Shown here: piece by piece, positions 32,198 through 36,530 of the stretch
Layout: each line of letters begins with the position of its first letter
How positions within the stretch are numbered: the first letter of the stretch is position 1
Program-made: the position numbers and the translations under genes
Notes under the pieces: model-generated
The model's input: the letters and a program-made list of their open reading frames with translations, nothing else
Told to the model about the DNA's origin: nothing
The model's database searches: none
DNA from: Catenulispora sp.
Lineage (GTDB): Bacteria; Actinomycetota; Actinomycetes; Streptomycetales; Catenulisporaceae
Direction of reading: 5' to 3'
DNA length: 36,530 nucleotides
NCBI GenBank assembly: GCA_013361685.1
Contig: JABFXP010000642.1
Location: 1 to 36,530 of the forward strand

Positions 32198-35071
32198 ATG
32201 GAAACCATGATCACGACGTTGACGGGTCGGGACGGCGCGCGGGCGGAGCTCGCGGCGTTCGTGGCGTCCACCGCTGGTCGGGCGCTCGTCCTGCGCGGCG
32301 AGACCGGTGTCGGTAAGAGCGCGCTGTTGGAGGACGCCGCCGAGTCGGCGGAGCGCGAAGGGCACCTGGTGATTCGCGCTGCTGGGGTGGAGGCTGAGGC
32401 CGGGCTGCCGTATGCCGGCTTGCACCAGGTGCTCTATCCGCTGTTCGGTGATGTCGAGCGGCTTGATGCTGGGACGCGGGCGATGCTCGGGGGCGTGTTT
32501 GGCGGCGTGTTTGGCGGTGAGTTCGGGGGTGAGTTCGGCCGCGAAGAAGGCGGACCGGTATCGGTCATGGCGATCGGTATCGCTGTGCTCAACCTGCTGG
32601 CCCGCGCTGGAGCCCGGCAGCCGCTGTTCATTGCGCTGGACGACGGGCAGTGGCTCGACGACGCCAGCGCCGACGTCTGCGGCTTCGTCGGGCGGCGGCT
32701 GGCCGGGACTCCGGTGAAGCTGTTGGTCGCGGCTCGGTCCGACGTCGCGTCCCGGTTCGACACGGCGGCGCTGCCGGAGTTGCCGGTCGCTCCGCTGTCG
32801 GCGGAGGACGCGGCTGCGTTGCTGGATCTGCGGTATCCGGGGTTGGCGTCGCAGGTGCGGCGGCTGGTGCTGGAGCAGGCGCAGGGGAACCCGTTGGCGT
32901 TGTTGGAGCTGCCGGCGCACTTCGTCGGGCGGGAGCGGGGACTGGAACTCGCCGACGACTTGTTCGGGCCGCACGGGCTGCCGCTGCCGCGGCGGTTGCA
33001 GCACCTGTATGGGACGCGGATCGCAGGGCTCGGCGAGGCCGTTCGGGCGGAGATGTTGAAGAGCGCGCTCGATGGGGGTGGGGTGCGGCGCGCGGATGGC
33101 TTTGGCGGATCGTCCGAGGCCGCTTTCAGTCTTAATGCGCGCTATCGCATGCGGAATGCTGATGAAGCTGTGGCCGCCGGGCTGCTCGACGTCGATGCAG
33201 ACACGGGAGACTTCACGTTCCGGCATCCGCTGGTGCGCTCGGCGGTCGTGCAGCTGGCGACGCCGAACCAGCGCCGTGCGGCACACCGGGAGCTGGCGCA
33301 GGTGCACCGGGAGCACTTGGAGCGGCGCGCGACGCATCTGGCGGCGGCGACTGTTGATCCGGACGAGGACGTCGCTGATGTGTTGGAGGCGGCGGCCGAG
33401 TCGGCGACGCGGCGTGGCGGTGCGCTGGCGGCGGTGTCGTGGCTGACGCGTGCCGCTGAGCTCAGTGCGGATCATGCGGGGCGGTCTCGGCGGTTGGCGG
33501 ATGCGGCGTTCGTCGCGAGTCACGCGGGGCGGCTTGGGCAGGCGCATCGGTTGGTGCTGGCGGATGTCGCGGCTAGGGGGACGGAGACGCCGGCTGCGGT
33601 GATTGCTGACGGTTATCGGGCTTTGTATCAGGACGGGGATGTGCGGTCGACGCATCGGTTGGTTATGGGGGCTTTGGAGAAGGTGCGGGGGAGTGGCGCT
33701 GTGCGGGGGAGTGGCGCGGTGGGGGCGGAGGGGCTGGTGGGGGTGGTCGAGGCGAGTGACGTTGTGACGCGGCTGGTCAACTTGCTGGTGGGGCTTAGTG
33801 CGTATGGCGGTGAGGAGGGGGCTTGGGAGCGTACTCGGGCTCTGCTTGCTTCCATGGGTGATGCGGTTCCCGAGAGTGCGCGCTTGTTCAGCGATGTCTG
33901 GGGAGACGTTGTGCGGCATGGCGCTGGGCGGGCGGAGGTGGTCGAGGATGCGATCGTGCGTCTGCCCGAGCTGGAGCCGTGGGATGTCACGCGGCTGGGG
34001 GTGGCGGCGTACCACCTCGACATTTTGAGTCAGTACCGGCCGCATTTGCAGCGCGTCGTGGATCGTGAGCTGGAGACCGGCGCGGTGGCCAGTGGGTTGG
34101 TCATGCTGTTGTTGATCATGCTGGACCAGATGGCCGCCGGGGAGTGGGATGACGCCGAGCGGAGCGGGGAGCGGGTGGTGGAGCTGGCCGGCGAGCACGG
34201 GCTTGAGCTGTTCGTAACGCAGGCGCGGGGGTACTTGGCGCAGCTGGCGGGGATGCGCGGGCAGGTGGCGCGGGCTCGGGATTTGCAGGCTGAGGTGGAG
34301 ATCTGGGCTCGGCCGCGTGGGCTGGGGATGCTGACGCAGATCGCTGATGCGGCTGGGGCTGCGGCGGCTTTGAGTGCGGGTGATTATGAGGCGGCGTATC
34401 TGTTCGCGGTCGGGGTGACGCAGCCGGGGACGTTCCAGGCTTACGCGCATCAGGCTTCGCGGATGCTGCTGGATTTGGTCGAGTCGGCGCTGCACACCGG
34501 GCGGGCTGAGGAGGCGCGGCAGCATGCGGTCGCGGCGCGGGATGCCGGGCTGGCGGAGGTGTCGCCGCGGTTGGCGCTGGTGACGTACGGGGCGTTGGCG
34601 ATGACGGCGGAGACGGAGCGGGAGGCGGTCGCGATGTTCGAGATGGTGGAGAGCCATCCGGAGGTGGCGCGGTTCCCGTTCGAGGTGGCGCGGATTCGGT
34701 TGGCGCATGGGACGCGGGTGCGGCATGTGGAGGGGCGGGGTGCGGCGCGGCGGTATTTGGGGTTGGCGGCGGAGGCGTTTGAGCGGTTGGGGGCTGGGGG
34801 GTGGGGGGAGCGGGCGCAGGCGGAGTTGCGGGCCACGGGGGCGGCGCCGCGGGCTTCGGTGATGCATTTGGCGACGTTGACGTGGCAGGAGCGGCGGATT
34901 GCGGATTTGGCGGCTAGTGGGTTGACGAATAAGGAGATTGGGACGCGGATGCATTTGTCGCCGCGGACGGTTAGTTCGCATTTGTATCGGATTTTTCCGA
35001 AGTTGAATATTACGACGCGGGCTGCTTTGCGGGATGCTTTGAGTCGGTCGGAGGAGTTGGTTTTGGTGTGA
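32198..35071 (+). CDS. Large AAA-TPR-LuxR (LAL/MalT-type) transcriptional regulator
   Basis: The 957-residue protein has an N-terminal ATPase (LRGETGVGKSALL at 33-44, then LFIALDDGQWLDDAS), a long helical region with TPR-like character (about 370-850), and a C-terminal LuxR helix-turn-helix (about 895-950; TWQERRIADLAASGLTNKEI, then MHLSPRTVSSHLYRIFPKL). LAL regulators use ATP and a ligand bound by the repeat region to activate transcription. The next gene, an exported hydrolase, is a candidate target. Short tandem repeats (32492-32539, 33683-33718) lie in surface loops. The ATG is preceded by GGAAAG. From about 33.4 kb codons change to mostly G or T in third position, unlike most other genes in the window. 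Confidence 0.9.
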   Translation: METMITTLTGRDGARAELAAFVASTAGRALVLRGETGVGKSALLEDAAESAEREGHLVIRAAGVEAEAGLPYAGLHQVLYPLFGDVERLDAGTRAMLGGVFGGVFGGEFGGEFGREEGGPVSVMAIGIAVLNLLARAGARQPLFIALDDGQWLDDASADVCGFVGRRLAGTPVKLLVAARSDVASRFDTAALPELPVAPLSAEDAAALLDLRYPGLASQVRRLVLEQAQGNPLALLELPAHFVGRERGLELADDLFGPHGLPLPRRLQHLYGTRIAGLGEAVRAEMLKSALDGGGVRRADGFGGSSEAAFSLNARYRMRNADEAVAAGLLDVDADTGDFTFRHPLVRSAVVQLATPNQRRAAHRELAQVHREHLERRATHLAAATVDPDEDVADVLEAAAESATRRGGALAAVSWLTRAAELSADHAGRSRRLADAAFVASHAGRLGQAHRLVLADVAARGTETPAAVIADGYRALYQDGDVRSTHRLVMGALEKVRGSGAVRGSGAVGAEGLVGVVEASDVVTRLVNLLVGLSAYGGEEGAWERTRALLASMGDAVPESARLFSDVWGDVVRHGAGRAEVVEDAIVRLPELEPWDVTRLGVAAYHLDILSQYRPHLQRVVDRELETGAVASGLVMLLLIMLDQMAAGEWDDAERSGERVVELAGEHGLELFVTQARGYLAQLAGMRGQVARARDLQAEVEIWARPRGLGMLTQIADAAGAAAALSAGDYEAAYLFAVGVTQPGTFQAYAHQASRMLLDLVESALHTGRAEEARQHAVAARDAGLAEVSPRLALVTYGALAMTAETEREAVAMFEMVESHPEVARFPFEVARIRLAHGTRVRHVEGRGAARRYLGLAAEAFERLGAGGWGERAQAELRATGAAPRASVMHLATLTWQERRIADLAASGLTNKEIGTRMHLSPRTVSSHLYRIFPKLNITTRAALRDALSRSEELVLV
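32492..32539 (+). repeat. Four 12-bp repeats coding for GVFG/GEFG
   Basis: Two copies of a 12-bp unit (32492-32515) are followed by two copies of a related one (32516-32539, one mismatch). They encode GVFGGVFGGEFGGEFG in the ATPase domain, between the first helices and Walker B. Confidence 0.85.
33683..33718 (+). repeat. 18-bp tandem duplication in the regulator gene
   Basis: Positions 33683-33700 and 33701-33718 differ by one base and encode VRGSGA twice in the repeat region of the regulator. The unit keeps the frame. Confidence 0.85.
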
Positions 35072-35188
35072 GGTGGGGGTGGGGCGGAACACGTCGGGGG
35101 AGTGTCTTGGCGTCATGTGACTGATGCGGGTGGGGGGCTGTGCGGATGACAGTGGGTACGCCAGAAGACTCGTGGGAAAGGTTCAGTC

Positions 35189-36277
35189 ATGATCAACAGG
35201 CGTACGTTCACGAAGGCGGTGGGTGTCGGTGTGGGGGCCACCGCGGCGTCGGTGGGAGGTGTGGGTGTGCAGGCGGCGTCTGCCGCTGCTGACGGGAGCG
35301 GTGGCGGTGGAGGTGTTGCGCGGCATCCGGGGCCGAAGCCGTCGATTCCGATGATCGCGCCTGGGACGCACACGGAGTTTCCGGAGATCAAGCAGGTGCG
35401 GGCTGGGTTGCTGGATGTCGGGTACGCCGAGCTCGGGCCGAAGCATGGGCCTGTGGTGATCTGTCTGCATGGGTGGCCGTATGACATCCACAGCTATGTG
35501 GATGTGGCGCCGCTGCTGGCGGGGGCGGGGTACCGGGTGATCGTGCCGTATCTGCGGGGGCACGGGAGTACGACGTTCCTGTCGGGGGCTACGTTCCGGA
35601 ACGCTCAGCAGTCTGCGATCGCTGTGGACATCATCGCGCTGATGGATGCGCTGAAGATTCGGCAGGCGGTGCTGGCTGGGTTCGACTGGGGGTCTCGTAC
35701 TGCGGATATCATCGCGGCGCTGTGGCCGGAGCGGGTTAAGGCGCTGGTGTCGGTGAGCGGGTACCTGATCACTAATGTGGAGGCGCAGAAGATGCCGCTT
35801 CCGCCGAAGGCTGAGCAGGTGTGGTGGTATCAGTACTACTTCGCGACTGACCGGGGGCGGACGGCGATGCAGACGCCGACGCTGCGGGATGAGCTGTGCC
35901 GGTTGGTGTGGGATGACGTGTCGCCGACGTGGGCGTTTGATGACGCGACGTTTGCGAGGACGGCGCAGGCTTTTGCGAATCCGGACTACGCCGCGATCGT
36001 TATTCATAACTATCGGTGGCGGTTGGGGCTCGCTGATGGGGAGCGGCGGTATGACGCGCTCGAGGCGAAGTTGGCGGGGCGGCCGACGATTGGGGTGCCG
36101 ACGATCACGATTGATCCGGATCGGGATCCGTTTATTGCTTCGACGGATGGGACGGGGTATCGGCAGTTCTTTACGGGGAAGTATGAGCATCGGGTGCTGA
36201 CGGGGATCGGGCACGATACGCCGCAGGAGGCGCCGAGTATTTTTGCTCAGGCTGTTGTGGATGCTGATTATTTGTAG
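35189..36277 (+). CDS. Tat-exported alpha/beta-hydrolase of epoxide hydrolase type
   Basis: The 362-residue protein has a Tat signal (NRRTFTKAVGVGVGATAAS, then an A-x-A near 33) and the alpha/beta-hydrolase fold: oxyanion HGWPYD (94-99), nucleophile GFDWGS with Asp166, and the catalytic His342 in GIGHDTPQE. An Asp nucleophile in G-x-D-W-G points to the epoxide hydrolase/haloalkane dehalogenase branch, not esterases. A cap region follows VSVSGYL. GGAAAGG lies 7 bases before the ATG. It is 117 bp behind the LuxR-type regulator and uses the same G/T-ending codons, so the two may have arrived together. Substrate unknown. Confidence 0.88.
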   Translation: MINRRTFTKAVGVGVGATAASVGGVGVQAASAAADGSGGGGGVARHPGPKPSIPMIAPGTHTEFPEIKQVRAGLLDVGYAELGPKHGPVVICLHGWPYDIHSYVDVAPLLAGAGYRVIVPYLRGHGSTTFLSGATFRNAQQSAIAVDIIALMDALKIRQAVLAGFDWGSRTADIIAALWPERVKALVSVSGYLITNVEAQKMPLPPKAEQVWWYQYYFATDRGRTAMQTPTLRDELCRLVWDDVSPTWAFDDATFARTAQAFANPDYAAIVIHNYRWRLGLADGERRYDALEAKLAGRPTIGVPTITIDPDRDPFIASTDGTGYRQFFTGKYEHRVLTGIGHDTPQEAPSIFAQAVVDADYL

Positions 36278-36315
36278 GTCGGGGGTGGGGGTGTAGGTGC
36301 AGGTGTAGGTGGATG

Positions 36316-36363
36316 GCCGTCTGGCGTCGCTCTCGGGGGAGGGCGGCGGCAGGCGGCTTTTTT
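36316..36363 (+). terminator. Intrinsic terminator after the hydrolase gene
   Basis: A two-part stem, GCCGTCTG/CAGGCGGC outside and CGCTCTC/GAGGGCG inside (with T-G wobbles), is followed immediately by TTTTTT at 36358-36363. This is the most conventional terminator in the window. Confidence 0.8.
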
Positions 36364-36367
36364 GTGT

Positions 36368-36382
36368 GGGTGGGTGGGTGGG
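36368..36382 (+). other. Ideal G-quadruplex motif
   Basis: Four GGG runs separated by single T bases, the pattern that gives the most stable parallel quadruplex in known work. It begins 5 bases after the T-run of the terminator. Confidence 0.75.
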
Positions 36383-36530
36383 TGTGGTGGTGGTGTGCGG
36401 CGGGCGGCGGGCGGTGGGTGGGGGGTGCGGTTCGTTTCGGGGTGGGCGACTGCGTCGCGTTCGTGGGGGAAAGTCAAAGGCAAGATCAAAAGCGCCTCCG
36501 GCGGGCCTCCGCTCCGGGAGGGGGGCCGCC
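36383..36530. other. Non-coding, GC-rich end of window
   Basis: No gene is recognisable. GTGG and CGGG runs continue, then the less GC-rich AGTCAAAGGCAAGATCAAAA appears near 36472. It is followed by a GC-rich segment that can fold (GGCGG at 36500 with CCGCC at 36526) and reaches the window edge, where it may continue. Confidence 0.4.

Noticed and set aside
31727-35116. Very long minus-strand open frame of 1129 codons
   Set aside because: It is a Pro/Arg/Gln-rich shadow of the LuxR-type regulator on the other strand, which has Walker and helix-turn-helix motifs.

Overview
The window is from a very GC-rich actinobacterium. Genes are mostly G/C-ending, GTG starts and GTGA/ATGA overlaps are common, and the gene content (ECF41 sigma factor, S53 peptidase, L-type lectin with an LPXTG-like tail, MalT/LuxR-type giant regulators, IS5- and IS21-like remnants) fits a Streptomyces- or Catenulispora-like soil organism. 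I cannot name the species. No rRNA, tRNA or CRISPR array was seen.

Layout. 1-4341 is a decayed zone: a multiply frameshifted sugar nucleotidyltransferase remnant, a 25-bp perfect hairpin, one secreted beta-trefoil-like protein, one small intact hypothetical gene, remnants of an IS21-like and two IS5-like transposases, and a palindrome-rich non-coding stretch. 4342-9656 is a sugar and transport block: a FUSC membrane protein, aldose epimerase then glucose-6-phosphate dehydrogenase, and a convergent sugar porter. 9809-12851 holds an XRE/MmyB-type regulator divergent from a quinone oxidoreductase-like enzyme, then an ECF41 sigma factor with a textbook ECF41 promoter in front of it. 12883-16636 is an ABC transporter (permease and ATPase) divergent from a histidine kinase/response regulator pair. 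16599-22118 has an Rnl2-type RNA ligase, a cell-wall lectin-like surface protein and a secreted S53 peptidase.

22345-28925 is the most interesting block. Three tightly coupled genes encode an unrecognised 509-residue protein, a MoxR-type AAA+ ATPase, and a protein joining an HExxH metallopeptidase-like domain to a VWA domain with an intact MIDAS. A HEAT-like repeat protein is convergent with them and overlaps the last gene by 50 bp. This looks like a MoxR/VWA chaperone-protease or conflict-type system.

29107-36277 contains a minus-strand operon (SRPBCC protein, an unknown protein ending in a Wbl/WhiB-like N-terminal motif, and an Ohr peroxidase) divergent from a VOC protein. The VOC gene is followed by two adjacent AAA-LuxR paralogues, of which the first contains only the ATPase part, and by a Tat-exported alpha/beta-hydrolase with an Asp nucleophile. 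The window ends with a good terminator, an ideal G-quadruplex motif and GC-rich hairpins. Short in-frame tandem repeats recur in 27.8-33.7 kb, and third-position codon use shifts from C-ending to G/T-ending in the last 3 kb.
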